A stretch of 64,000 nucleotides of DNA from Nonomuraea indica (GTDB taxonomy: Bacteria > Actinomycetota > Actinomycetes > Streptosporangiales > Streptosporangiaceae). The notes beneath the pieces were generated by a model that did no database searches, had not been told where the DNA came from, and saw nothing but the letters and a program-made list of their open reading frames with translations. Both the position numbers and the translations under genes were made by a program. Shown piece after piece: positions 41,243 to 49,591 of the stretch (the stretch's first letter is position 1; the number at the start of each line of letters is the position of its first letter). The DNA lies in contig NZ_KZ559471.1 of the NCBI RefSeq assembly GCF_002850745.1, positions 62,001 to 126,000 on the forward strand, given 5' to 3'.

Positions 41243-41920
41243 CTAGCTCAGACTGCACGAGAGGGACTCCACGACGTTGATGAACCGGCTGTCGTCGGGG
41301 TTGGCGGCGACGACGGTCGTGGCGGCGGTCTCGTTGACCACGAAGACGGAGCGGGTCTTCACGGCGCCGGACTCGTCCCGCTCGTCGACGCGCCACATCG
41401 CGCCGCCGCGCACCCGCTTGCCCGAGGAGCGCGGGATCGCCTCCGAGCTGTCGGCGACCGGCTTGACCTGGACGTTGCAGACCTGGTCGATGGTGTTGAC
41501 CGCCAGCAGGTTGCCGAGGGTCAGGCCCGACCCCGCCCGGGGCAGCATGGTCAGCCCTTCCGGCGTGTCCTGCACGTCGAACTTGGCAAGGATGTCCATG
41601 AAGGTCTCGAACGGGACGGCCGTGCCGTTGATGAAGGTGGCGACCTCGTGATGCGGTCCCACCCACACCATGTTGGTGCCGCTCTCCGGGTCCTCCAGAG
41701 ACATCAGCCGGCCGCCGTTCCACTGGGCCTCACGTACGGTGAAGCGGGACCAGTCGCCCAGCTGCTTGGAGACGAGCTCGGCCGAGCCCGCCGGGGTGAC
41801 CTGGAAGCGGATGCCGCCGGTGGGGCCGTGGGCCCAGATGAGGTAGGCCCAGCCGCCGATGAAGGGCTGGGGGTTCCCGTCGACGGTGAGAGTCTGTCCG
41901 TTGGGTGCACGCACTTGCAT
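41243..41920 (-). CDS. First gene of the mau-like operon, unknown family
   Basis: 225 aa from ATG 41920, with GGAAGG eight to nine bases upstream. No signal peptide. The sequence is beta-rich (GQTLTVDGNPQPFIGGWAYL, IRFQVTPAGSAELVSKQL, WNGGRLMSLEDPESG, TNMVWVGPHHEVATFINGT) with two cysteines near QVCNVQVKP and SLSCSLS at the C-terminus. I do not recognise a family. It takes the place that the catalytic heavy subunit or regulator would hold in a mau operon, but it is too small for MauB. As operon leader it may be a cytoplasmic partner or chaperone of the Tat substrate. Confidence 0.75.
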   Translation of the reverse strand: MQVRAPNGQTLTVDGNPQPFIGGWAYLIWAHGPTGGIRFQVTPAGSAELVSKQLGDWSRFTVREAQWNGGRLMSLEDPESGTNMVWVGPHHEVATFINGTAVPFETFMDILAKFDVQDTPEGLTMLPRAGSGLTLGNLLAVNTIDQVCNVQVKPVADSSEAIPRSSGKRVRGGAMWRVDERDESGAVKTRSVFVVNETAATTVVAANPDDSRFINVVESLSCSLS

Positions 41921-42725
41921 GTCGTCGCCTTCCGCGAGGGGGGGAGAAGGGCACGCCGAACCAGGGTCCACGTGCTGTTTGCGCTGCAAAGGAGGTGCGT
42001 ACGTGCCGAGCCCTGTCGCGAGGCACGATCAAGATCGATGGGACTATCTCACGCGATCTTGAAGGGGGTCAAGATCTTTGTTCTGGCCGTTGACCGGGGC
42101 AGACAGGGCGGTGCGACGAGGGGCGAGACTCCCGCCGGCGTTCAGGTATCGACCGTTCCGGACGGGCATTTCCCAAGGGGCTGCTTGGCCTGTTTCTGCG
42201 CATGCGCGAAAGCCGCCGTGGATCTCGTCCACGGGTCGTCCGATTCCGGGGGGCGGCCGCGGAAAGTCCGGAGGGCTTCATGACGACCCACCCGGGCGGG
42301 CCGGGGATTCGGGAAGGCGTCGCGGCTCGGTGCCGCTGATCTCGGTGATGTCGGGCAGGGCGCGGGATGACGTCCTTGACGACTGCCTTGACATCCGGCG
42401 CTTCCGGTGGTGAGGAGGAAGCGGGGAAGAGCCTCACGGAGAATCGTGAAGAACGTCGATGGAATGTCGCGCCGGTCGGTTCCGCGGGCATTCTCCGGGG
42501 CCGCCGGTGTCTTCCCGGACTCGTTCTCGCACGCGGACGGACATCATGCCGGACCGCGCACATCGAGAAGCCATGCGATTCTCTTCTCGGTCCATTCCAG
42601 GACATGTCCCGGCGCTTCGCGCCCGCGCCGGCGTCGGCCTCGACGACCGGCGCCGAAGGAGATGGCGCGGTCGTCCGCCGGGCGTCTCGGCGAGCTCACC
42701 CACCTGCCGCCCGGCGACCGGGCCG
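41921..42725. other. About 800 bp without a recognisable gene
   Basis: Between the mau-like operon and the GntR gene, overlapping frames on both strands give Arg/Pro/Ser-rich translations without plausible starts or family resemblance. Apart from the inverted repeat at 42055-42076 I see no RNA gene, insertion sequence or remnant I can name. Composition is slightly less G+C-rich than in the flanking genes, so it may be a decayed region. Confidence 0.5.
42055..42076. promoter_or_regulatory. Inverted repeat upstream of the mau-like operon
   Basis: GATCTTGA (42055-42062) and TCAAGATC (42069-42076) are perfect inverted repeats around AGGGGG. A related half GATCAAGATC occurs nearby at 42027-42036. 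They sit about 135 bp before the operon's start and could be an operator, or a terminator-like hairpin for an upstream transcript. Confidence 0.5.
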
Positions 42726-43370
42726 TCAGGACTGGGGGATGCGGGACATCAGTCGCTCCATGCCGTTGACCCAGTTGTCGTGCAGCGCCTGACCGGCGCC
42801 GGCCAGGTCGCCGCTCATGAGCAGCTCGGCCACCCGGCAGTGCTCGGCGGCCTCCCGTTCGAGCGGCGTCTCGTCGCCCGCGAGCAGGTGGGCGTAGCGG
42901 CGCAGCCCCGCCTTGACGCTGGTGATGAGGTCGAGCAGCCGCTCGTTGCGGCAGCCGCTCAGCAGCAGGTCGTGCCATTCGTCGTCGTGGCGCTCTATCA
43001 CCTCCTGCTCGGCGATCCGGTCGGGGAAGTCGCGGGCCAGCCGGAGCAGCTCGGGCGCGATCTCGCGCAGGTAGTCGGGATCGGAGCAGCCGAGCGCCAG
43101 CGACTCCAGGCCGGCGACGATCTCGCACAGCTCCCGGAACTCCTTCCGGCTCACCGGGGCGAACCGGAACCCCCGGCCCTGGTTGCTCTGGAGCACTCCC
43201 TCGCCCGCCAGGGTGATCAGCGCCTCGCGCAGCGGGGTGCGGCTGACGCCCAGCTCGGCCGCCAGCGCGACCTCGTTGATGTCGGTTCCGGCGGCGAACT
43301 CACCCCGATCCAGCCTGCTCAGCAGCTCTTCCCGGATCTGCTCGCGTAGCGGTCGCCGGTCGATCGGCAT
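42726..43370 (-). CDS. GntR/FadR family transcriptional regulator
   Basis: 214 aa. N-terminal winged helix: REQIREELLSRLDRGEF, then VALAAELGVSRTPLREALITLAGEGVLQ. The C-terminal FCD-type helical domain (about 75-205) has the metal-binding His/Asp set: FRELCEIVAGLESLAL, ERHDDEWHDLLL, RYAHLLAG, EHCRVAELLMSGD. FadR/FCD regulators bind small acids or sugar derivatives via a metal ion. It is divergent from the GH42/gcvPA operon and most likely its regulator; repeated 11-bp sites lie between the two. Confidence 0.92.
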   Translation of the reverse strand: MPIDRRPLREQIREELLSRLDRGEFAAGTDINEVALAAELGVSRTPLREALITLAGEGVLQSNQGRGFRFAPVSRKEFRELCEIVAGLESLALGCSDPDYLREIAPELLRLARDFPDRIAEQEVIERHDDEWHDLLLSGCRNERLLDLITSVKAGLRRYAHLLAGDETPLEREAAEHCRVAELLMSGDLAGAGQALHDNWVNGMERLMSRIPQS

Positions 43371-43408
43371 GACGCTCCTTCGGTTTCGGCCAGGCCCAAG
43401 TGTAGCTC

Positions 43409-43448
43409 TTGACGTGATTCAAAATACTGCACTATGAATTCTGAATAC
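43409..43448 (+). promoter_or_regulatory. Promoter and putative GntR operators of the GH42 operon
   Basis: TTGACG (43409-43414) and TATGAA (43433-43438), spacer 18, form a promoter. Two direct repeats, ATTCAAAATAC (43417-43427) and ATTCTGAATAC (43438-43448), lie exactly 21 bp apart, two helical turns, so they face the same side of the DNA and overlap the promoter. This is where a repressor would be expected to bind. Confidence 0.55.
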
Positions 43449-43471
43449 AAAACACAGCGAAGGGAGTGCGT

Positions 43472-45436
43472 GTGAGCCTGACCCGAGTGCCGGGGCTGCT
43501 GTTCGGCGGCGACTACAACCCCGAGCAGTGGCCGGAGGAGGTCTGGGCCGAGGACGTCCGGCTCATGGCCGAGGCCGGGGTCACCATGGCCACCGTCGCC
43601 GTGTTCGCCTGGTCCCGGCTGGAGCCCGCTCCCGGCGCGTACGACTTCTCCTGGCTCGACCGCGTCCTCGACCTGCTGCACGAGCACGGGGTGGCCGCCG
43701 ACCTGGCCACCGCGACCGCAACCCCGCCGCCGTGGCTGGTCCGCGACCACCCCGAGGTCATGCCGGTGGACGCCGCGGGCGTGCGGCTGGAGTTCGGCTC
43801 CCGCCAGGGCTACTGCCCCAGCTCGCCGGTCTTCCGCGAGCACGCCGTACGGCTGGCGACCGCCATGGCGACCCGCTACGGCGGGCACCCGGCGCTGGCG
43901 ATGTGGCACGTCGGCAACGAGTACGCCGACCACACGCTGGAGTGCTTCTGCCCCGAGTCCGCCCGGCACTTCCGCGCCTGGCTGCGAGCCCGCTACGGCA
44001 GCGTCGGCGCGCTCAACGCCGCCTGGGGCACCTCCTGCTGGGGCCAGCACTACACCGGCTTCGAGCAGGTGGAGCCGCCGCGCAGGGCGCCGGGGCCGGT
44101 CAACCCGGGCCAGCTCCTCGACTGGCGGCGCTTCTGCAGCGACGCCCTGCTGGAGCTGTTCACCGCCGAGCGGGACGCGCTGCGCGCGATCACCCCCGGC
44201 GTCCCCGTCACCACCAACTTCATGAGCCTGCTGCACGGCCTCGACTACTGGGCGTGGGCGGCGGAGGAGGACCTGGTGAGCGACGACGCCTACCCCGACC
44301 CGGCCGACCCCGGCTCGCACGTCGCCGTCGCGCTCAGCTACGACCTGATGCGCTCGCTCAGGCAACGGCCCTGGCTGCTGCTGGAGTCGGCGCCGTCGGC
44401 GGTGTCGTGGCGCGAGGTCAACGTCCCCAAGCCGCCCGGCATGATGCGCCTGCACAGCCTCCAGGCGGTCGCCCACGGCGCCGACGGAGTGATGTTCTTC
44501 CAGTGGCGCCAGGCCAGGTACGGGCCGGAGAAGTTCCACTCCGCACTGCTCCCGCACGGCGGCGTCCACACCCGCGGCTGGCAGGACACGTTGCGGCTCG
44601 GCGCCGACCTGCGGCGCCTGGCGGAGGTCGCGGGCGCCGCCACGCGGGCCGAGGTGGCACTCGTCTTCGGCTGGGAGAGCTGGTGGGGCCTGGAGGCGCC
44701 GGAGTCCATGCCGTCCGACCGGCTCCGGCTGAAGGACCTGCTGCTCTCCTGGTACGCGCCGCTGCACGCCCGCGGCATCGCCGTGGACCTGGCGCCGCCG
44801 GACCGCGACCTGTCGGCCTACCGCGTGGTCATCGTCCCGAACCTCTACCTGTGCACGGCCGAGCAGGCCAAGGCCCTGGCCGCCGTCACCGGCGAGCTGG
44901 TCGTCGGCCCGTTCAGCGGCGTGGTGGACGCCTCGGACCAGGTCCACCCCGGCGGCGCCCCCGGCCCGCTGCGCGACCTGCTGGGCGTCGCCGTGGACGA
45001 GTTCTGGCCGCTGCCCGACGGCGCCACGCAGCGGGTACGGCACGCGGACGGCGGCACCGGCCTGGCCCGGACGTGGGCCGAGTGGCTGCGCCCGGACGAC
45101 GACGTGACGGTGCTGGCCCGCTACGCGGGCGGCGACCTCGACGGGCTGCCCGCCGTCACCCGCAGGGGCCGCGCCACCTACGTGAGCTGCCTCCTCGACG
45201 ACGTCACGCCCGTGCTCGACCGGGTGCTGGGCGACGTCCCCGCGCTGCGCGTACCCCCCGGGGTCGAGGCCGTCAGGCGGGGCCGGCACCTCTTCCTCCT
45301 CAACCACACCATCGACCCGCAGCGGATCACCCTGCCGTTCGCAGGCCGGGACCTGCTCACCGACACCGACCTGCGCGGCTCCGTGGGGCTCGCCCCGCGC
45401 GACGCCGTCGTGCTCAGGATCGAAGGAGACACGTGA
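43472..45436 (+). CDS. Beta-galactosidase, GH42
   Basis: 654 aa from GTG 43472 (AGGGAG five bases upstream; an alternative GTG at 43466 overlaps that site). Begins LLFGGDYNPEQWPEEVWAED, the GH42 hallmark. The acid/base Glu is in AMWHVGNEYADHTLE, the nucleophile Glu in WLLLESAPSAVSW, and a Cys cluster in ECFCPESA may bind zinc. After the TIM barrel come the trimerisation domain (about 385-590) and a short beta domain. No signal peptide: it acts on imported beta-galactosides. Its TGA overlaps the gcvPA start. Confidence 0.93.
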   Translation: MSLTRVPGLLFGGDYNPEQWPEEVWAEDVRLMAEAGVTMATVAVFAWSRLEPAPGAYDFSWLDRVLDLLHEHGVAADLATATATPPPWLVRDHPEVMPVDAAGVRLEFGSRQGYCPSSPVFREHAVRLATAMATRYGGHPALAMWHVGNEYADHTLECFCPESARHFRAWLRARYGSVGALNAAWGTSCWGQHYTGFEQVEPPRRAPGPVNPGQLLDWRRFCSDALLELFTAERDALRAITPGVPVTTNFMSLLHGLDYWAWAAEEDLVSDDAYPDPADPGSHVAVALSYDLMRSLRQRPWLLLESAPSAVSWREVNVPKPPGMMRLHSLQAVAHGADGVMFFQWRQARYGPEKFHSALLPHGGVHTRGWQDTLRLGADLRRLAEVAGAATRAEVALVFGWESWWGLEAPESMPSDRLRLKDLLLSWYAPLHARGIAVDLAPPDRDLSAYRVVIVPNLYLCTAEQAKALAAVTGELVVGPFSGVVDASDQVHPGGAPGPLRDLLGVAVDEFWPLPDGATQRVRHADGGTGLARTWAEWLRPDDDVTVLARYAGGDLDGLPAVTRRGRATYVSCLLDDVTPVLDRVLGDVPALRVPPGVEAVRRGRHLFLLNHTIDPQRITLPFAGRDLLTDTDLRGSVGLAPRDAVVLRIEGDT

Positions 45437-46758
45437 CCCACCCCTACATCCCGAACGCCGAACCGGGCGTGCGGGCCGAGATGCTCGCCGCCATCGGCGC
45501 GCGCGACGTCGAGGAGTTCTACGCCGACATCCCCGCCGGGCTGCGGCTCGACCGCCCGCTGGACTTGCCGCCGGCGCTCACGGCCGAGCACGACCTGGCC
45601 CGCCACATGAAGGGCCTGCTGGACCGGGTGACCGACACCGAGCAGGCGCTGAGCTTCCTCGGCCACGGCTGCTACCCGCACCACGTGCCGGCCGTCTGCG
45701 ACGAGGTCAACTCCCGCAGCGAGTTCCTGACCGCGTACGCCGGCGAACCGTACGAGGACCACGGCCGCTTCCAGGCGCTGTTCGAGTACGTCAGCATGAT
45801 GGGCGAGCTGCTCGAGATGGACGTGGTCAACGTCCCGACCTACGACGGCTTCCAGGCGGCGGGCACGGCGCTGCGGATGGCCTGCCGCCACACCGGACGG
45901 TCCAAGGTGCTGGTCAGCGCGGCCGTCAGCGCCGACAAGCTGAGCAAGCTGCGCGACTTCCTCGCCCCGGACATCGAGATCGTCCTCGCCCCGGTGGGGG
46001 ACGGCGGCGAGATCACCGTCCCTGCCTTCGACGCCGCCTTCGCCGCGATCTACCTGGAGACCCCGAACGTCTACGGCGTCGTGGAGACCCGCGGGCGGGA
46101 GCTGGCCGACCTCGCCCACGCCCACGGGGCGCTGCTCGTCGTCGGCGCCGACCCGATCTCGCTGGGCGTGCTCGCCCCGCCCGCCGCCTACGGCGCCGAC
46201 ATCGCCTGCGGCGACATCCAGTCGCTCGGCATGCACCAGAGCCACGGCGGCGGCCACGCCGGCTACATCGCCACCCACGACCACGAGCCGCTGGTCGCCG
46301 AGTTCCCGTCCCGGCTGTTCGGCATCGCGCCCACCAAGGTCCCCGGCGAGTACGGCTTCGGCGACGTCTTCTACGACCGCACCTCCTTCGCCCACCGCGA
46401 GGAGGGCAAGGAATGGGTGGGCACCGCGGCCGCCCTGTGGGGCATCACGGCCGGCGTCTACCTCGCGCTCCTGGGCCCGCACGGCCTGCGCGAGCTGGGC
46501 GAGACCATCCTCGCCCGCACCCGCTACGCCATGGACGCCCTGGCCCGGTCCGTCACCGTGCTGCACCCAGACGCGATCCACTTCCGCGAGTTCGCGATCG
46601 AGGTGCCCTCCAGCTCGGCGCTGCTCGACGCGCTGCGCGAGCGCGGCATCTACGGCGGAGTCCCGCTGGACGCGCGCACGGTGCTCGTCTGCGTGACCGA
46701 ACGCCACTCCATCGCCGACATCGACCGTCTCGCCGCAGCCGTCCAGGAGGTGCTGTGA
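45433..46758 (+). CDS. gcvPA: Glycine dehydrogenase (decarboxylating) subunit 1
   Basis: 441 aa from GTG 45433 (GTGA overlap; GAAGGAGA upstream). The N-terminal half of the P-protein as a separate chain: HPYIPNAEPGVRAEMLAAIG, FLGHGCYPHHVPAVCDEV, EFLTAYAGEPYEDHGRFQAL, NVPTYDGFQAAGTALRMA, and a PLP-dependent fold without the Schiff-base Lys, which is on subunit 2. With GcvPB it decarboxylates glycine and passes methylamine to lipoyl-GcvH. No gcvH, gcvT or lpd is nearby, and actinomycetes usually have a single-chain GcvP, so this pair may have been recruited for another amine. Confidence 0.9.
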   Translation: MTHPYIPNAEPGVRAEMLAAIGARDVEEFYADIPAGLRLDRPLDLPPALTAEHDLARHMKGLLDRVTDTEQALSFLGHGCYPHHVPAVCDEVNSRSEFLTAYAGEPYEDHGRFQALFEYVSMMGELLEMDVVNVPTYDGFQAAGTALRMACRHTGRSKVLVSAAVSADKLSKLRDFLAPDIEIVLAPVGDGGEITVPAFDAAFAAIYLETPNVYGVVETRGRELADLAHAHGALLVVGADPISLGVLAPPAAYGADIACGDIQSLGMHQSHGGGHAGYIATHDHEPLVAEFPSRLFGIAPTKVPGEYGFGDVFYDRTSFAHREEGKEWVGTAAALWGITAGVYLALLGPHGLRELGETILARTRYAMDALARSVTVLHPDAIHFREFAIEVPSSSALLDALRERGIYGGVPLDARTVLVCVTERHSIADIDRLAAAVQEVL

Positions 46759-48296
46759 ACACCGCGGAGTCCTTCGCCGAGCTCCCCGTCACGCCGAAGC
46801 CGCCGCTGCGCCGCTTCCACCAGGCCCGCTGGGACGAGCCGATCATCTTCGAGCTGTCCAGGCCGGGCCGCCGCGGCCTCGCCGTCCCCGAGCCGGGCGC
46901 CGCGCGCGTGGAGCTGCCGGAGTCCGTACGGCGCGCCGAGCCGCCCCGGCTGCCCGAGCTGTCGCAGCAGCTCGTGCTGCGCCACTACCTGCGCCTGTCG
47001 CAGGAGAACCTCGGCGCCGACCTCAACGTCGACGTCGGGCAGGGCACCTGCACGATGAAGTACAGCCCCAAGGTCAACGACCGGTTCGCCGCCGCCGTCG
47101 CCGAGGTGCACCCCCTCCAGCACGAGGACACCGTGCAGGGCGTCCTGGAGATCTACTGGCGGCTCGAGCGGATGCTGGCCGAGATCTCCGGCCTGTCCCG
47201 CGTCTCCCTCCAGCCGGGCTCCGGCTCCGCGGCCATCTACGCCAACATCGCCATGATCCGCGCCTACCACGCGGCCACCGGCGGCGGCGCCAGGGACCAG
47301 GTCATCACCACGATGTTCTCCCACCCGTCGAACGCGGCGTGCGCCAAGACCGCCGGCTACGAGGTCATCACCCTCATGCCGGACGCCGACGGCCTGCCCG
47401 ACATCGAGGCGCTCCGCGCCGCCGTCGGCCCCCGCACCGCCGCCCTCATGATCACCAATCCGGAGGACACCGGCATCTTCAACCCGCGCATCCAGGAGTT
47501 CGTCGACCTGGTGCACGAGGCGGGCGGTCTGGCCTGCTACGACCAGGCCAACGCCAACGGCATCCTCGGCATCACCCGCGCCCGCGACGCCGGGTTCGAC
47601 CTGTGTCACTTCAACCTGCACAAGACGTTCTCCACCCCGCACGCCTGCGGCGGCCCCGCGGCCGGCGCGTGCGGCGTCTCGGCCGAGCTGGCCCCGTTCC
47701 TGCCCGGCCCCGTCGTCACCCGCGACGGCGACGCGTACCGGCTGGAGACGCCGCCGCGCTCGATCGGCAAGATCAGGCCGTTCCTGGGCGTCACTCCCAA
47801 CATCGTCCGGGCGTACGCCTGGATCATGGCCCTGGGCGGCGACGGCCTGCGCCAGGTGGCCGAGACGGCCGCGCTGAACAACAACTACCTCATGCACAAG
47901 GTCCTGCAGATCCGCGGCGCGTCCGCGCCCTGGGGCAGGCGGCGCATCGAGCAGGTGCGCTACTCCTGGCAGGAGCTGTCGGAGGAGACCGGGGTGCACT
48001 CCGAGGAGATCGGCGTCCGGGCGGCCGACTTCGGCGTGCACTACTGGACCAGCCACCACCCGTACGTGGTGCCCGAACCCTTCACGCTGGAGCCCACGGA
48101 GTCGTACACCAAGGAGGACCTGGACGAGTACGCCGCCATCCTGGCCCACGTGGCCGAGGAGGCCCGCCGGGACCCGGAGCTGGTCAAGGGGGCGCCGTAC
48201 AACCAGACCATCCACAAGATCGACCCCACCCCGCTCGACGACCCCAAGGCGTGGGCGCCCACCTGGCGCGCCTACGTCCGCAAGCACCGCCCATGA
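46755..48296 (+). CDS. gcvPB: Glycine dehydrogenase (decarboxylating) subunit 2
   Basis: 513 aa from GTG 46755, overlapping the gcvPA stop. PLP-binding C-terminal half of the P-protein: RHYLRLSQENLGADLNVDVG, GTCTMKYSPKVND, LQPGSGSAAIYANI, and the Schiff-base Lys in CHFNLHKTFSTPHACGG. Length and motif order are normal. Together with subunit 1 it forms the alpha2beta2 decarboxylase. It stands between GH42 and an ATP-NAD kinase-family gene, all with 4-bp overlaps. Confidence 0.92.
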   Translation: MNTAESFAELPVTPKPPLRRFHQARWDEPIIFELSRPGRRGLAVPEPGAARVELPESVRRAEPPRLPELSQQLVLRHYLRLSQENLGADLNVDVGQGTCTMKYSPKVNDRFAAAVAEVHPLQHEDTVQGVLEIYWRLERMLAEISGLSRVSLQPGSGSAAIYANIAMIRAYHAATGGGARDQVITTMFSHPSNAACAKTAGYEVITLMPDADGLPDIEALRAAVGPRTAALMITNPEDTGIFNPRIQEFVDLVHEAGGLACYDQANANGILGITRARDAGFDLCHFNLHKTFSTPHACGGPAAGACGVSAELAPFLPGPVVTRDGDAYRLETPPRSIGKIRPFLGVTPNIVRAYAWIMALGGDGLRQVAETAALNNNYLMHKVLQIRGASAPWGRRRIEQVRYSWQELSEETGVHSEEIGVRAADFGVHYWTSHHPYVVPEPFTLEPTESYTKEDLDEYAAILAHVAEEARRDPELVKGAPYNQTIHKIDPTPLDDPKAWAPTWRAYVRKHRP

Positions 48297-49591
48297 CCGG
48301 GCCGGCGGTGGCGCCGCTCTCCGGACCGGGACTGGTCGGGCTGGTCGTGAACCCGGTCGCCGGGCTGGGCGGCGCGGCGGGGCTCAAGGGCAGCGACGGA
48401 GCCGGCACGCAGCGCGAGGCTCTGGCGCGGGGCGCGACGCCGCGGGCGGGGGAGCGGGCGGCGCGGGCCGTCCGCACCCTGCTCGCCCGCCGTCCGGGTA
48501 CCCGGCTGCTCACGGTGCCGGGCCCCATGGGCGAGGACAGCGTGCGCGCCGCCGGCGCCGCCTGCGACCTGGTACGGCTCGACCCCGCGGCCGACCCGAC
48601 CGCAGACCCGACAGCCGGTCCGACGGCCGGTCCGACCGCAGACCCGACGGCCGGTCCGATGGCCGACCCGACGGCCGACCCGACGGCCGGTCCGGTGGGC
48701 GGGACGACGGCGCGGGACACGCGCCGGGCCGTGGCCGCGCTCGCCGGGGTGGACCTGCTGCTGTTCGCCGGAGGTGACGGGACGGCCCGGGACGTCCTCG
48801 ACGCGGTCCGCGACCTCGGCGACCGGGCGCCCGCCGTGCTCGGCATCCCGGCGGGAGTGAAGGTCTACTCCGGGTGCTTCGCCGTCGCCCCCGCCGCCGC
48901 AGGGTTCCTCGCCGCCGACTTCCTCCACGGGCGCGGGCAGGCCGGCGGTAGACGGACGGTGGAGGCCGAGGTGGTCGATCTCGACGAGGAGGCCTACCGG
49001 CGCGGGCTGGTGAGCCCCCGGCTGTACGGGAGCCTGCGCGTCCCGGCCGCCCCGGTCGCCCTCTCCGGGCGCAAGGCCGGCTCGTCCGGCACGGCGCCCG
49101 GCACGGTCGACGGGATCGCGCGGGAGGTCGTGGCGCGGATGCGGCCCGGCGTCCGCTACGTCCTCGGGCCCGGCGCCACCACGCAGGCCGTCGGCCGCGC
49201 GCTCGGGCTCGCCACCACGCTGCTCGGCGTGGACGTGGCCGAGCTCGGCGACCCCCACCGGCTGGTGGCCGCCGACGTCTCCGAGGCCGAACTGTTCGAC
49301 CTGGTCAGGGGCACGGAGGCGGTGGTCGTACTCTCGGTCATCGGCGGGCAGGGGTTCGTGCTCGGGCGCGGCAACCAGCAGGTGTCCCCGCGCGTGCTGG
49401 ACGCCGTGACCGGGATGCTCGTGCTGGCCACCCCGCACAAGCTCGCCGCCCTGGGCGGCCGGCCGCTGCTCGCCGACACCGGTGACGAGGAACTCGACAG
49501 CAAGCTCGGCGGGCACGTCCAGGTCATCACCGGACACCGCGAGAGCACGATCTACCGCGTCCGCGCGGCAAGTGAGGAGTACGACGGATGA
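48293..49591 (+). CDS. ATP-NAD/AcoX kinase family protein with internal repeat
   Basis: 432 aa from ATG 48293 (overlaps the gcvPB stop). NAD-kinase fold: LVGLVVNPVAGLGG near the start, LLLFAGGDGTARDVLDAV (the GGDG motif), PAVLGIPAGVKVYSGCFAV. Such AcoX-like members are poorly characterised and often linked to acetoin or amine catabolism genes. A 36-residue insertion of PTAD/PTAG-type tetrapeptides splits the domain near residues 100-135. Its stop overlaps the SDR start. It probably phosphorylates a pathway intermediate or NAD; not proven. Confidence 0.82.
   Translation: MTGPAVAPLSGPGLVGLVVNPVAGLGGAAGLKGSDGAGTQREALARGATPRAGERAARAVRTLLARRPGTRLLTVPGPMGEDSVRAAGAACDLVRLDPAADPTADPTAGPTAGPTADPTAGPMADPTADPTAGPVGGTTARDTRRAVAALAGVDLLLFAGGDGTARDVLDAVRDLGDRAPAVLGIPAGVKVYSGCFAVAPAAAGFLAADFLHGRGQAGGRRTVEAEVVDLDEEAYRRGLVSPRLYGSLRVPAAPVALSGRKAGSSGTAPGTVDGIAREVVARMRPGVRYVLGPGATTQAVGRALGLATTLLGVDVAELGDPHRLVAADVSEAELFDLVRGTEAVVVLSVIGGQGFVLGRGNQQVSPRVLDAVTGMLVLATPHKLAALGGRPLLADTGDEELDSKLGGHVQVITGHRESTIYRVRAASEEYDG
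48590..48697 (+). repeat. 12-bp tandem repeats inside the AcoX-like gene, nine units
   Basis: Nine 12-bp units of the GCCGACCCGACG/GCCGGTCCGACG type encode A(D/G)P(T/M/V) repeats. Unit number may vary between strains because the frame is kept by any change of whole units. Confidence 0.9.

Noticed and set aside
42069..42605. Minus-strand open frame of 178 codons in the gap before the GntR gene
   Set aside because: Arg/Pro/Ser-rich, no ribosome-binding site, no family resemblance, and overlapped by equally open frames on the other strand.
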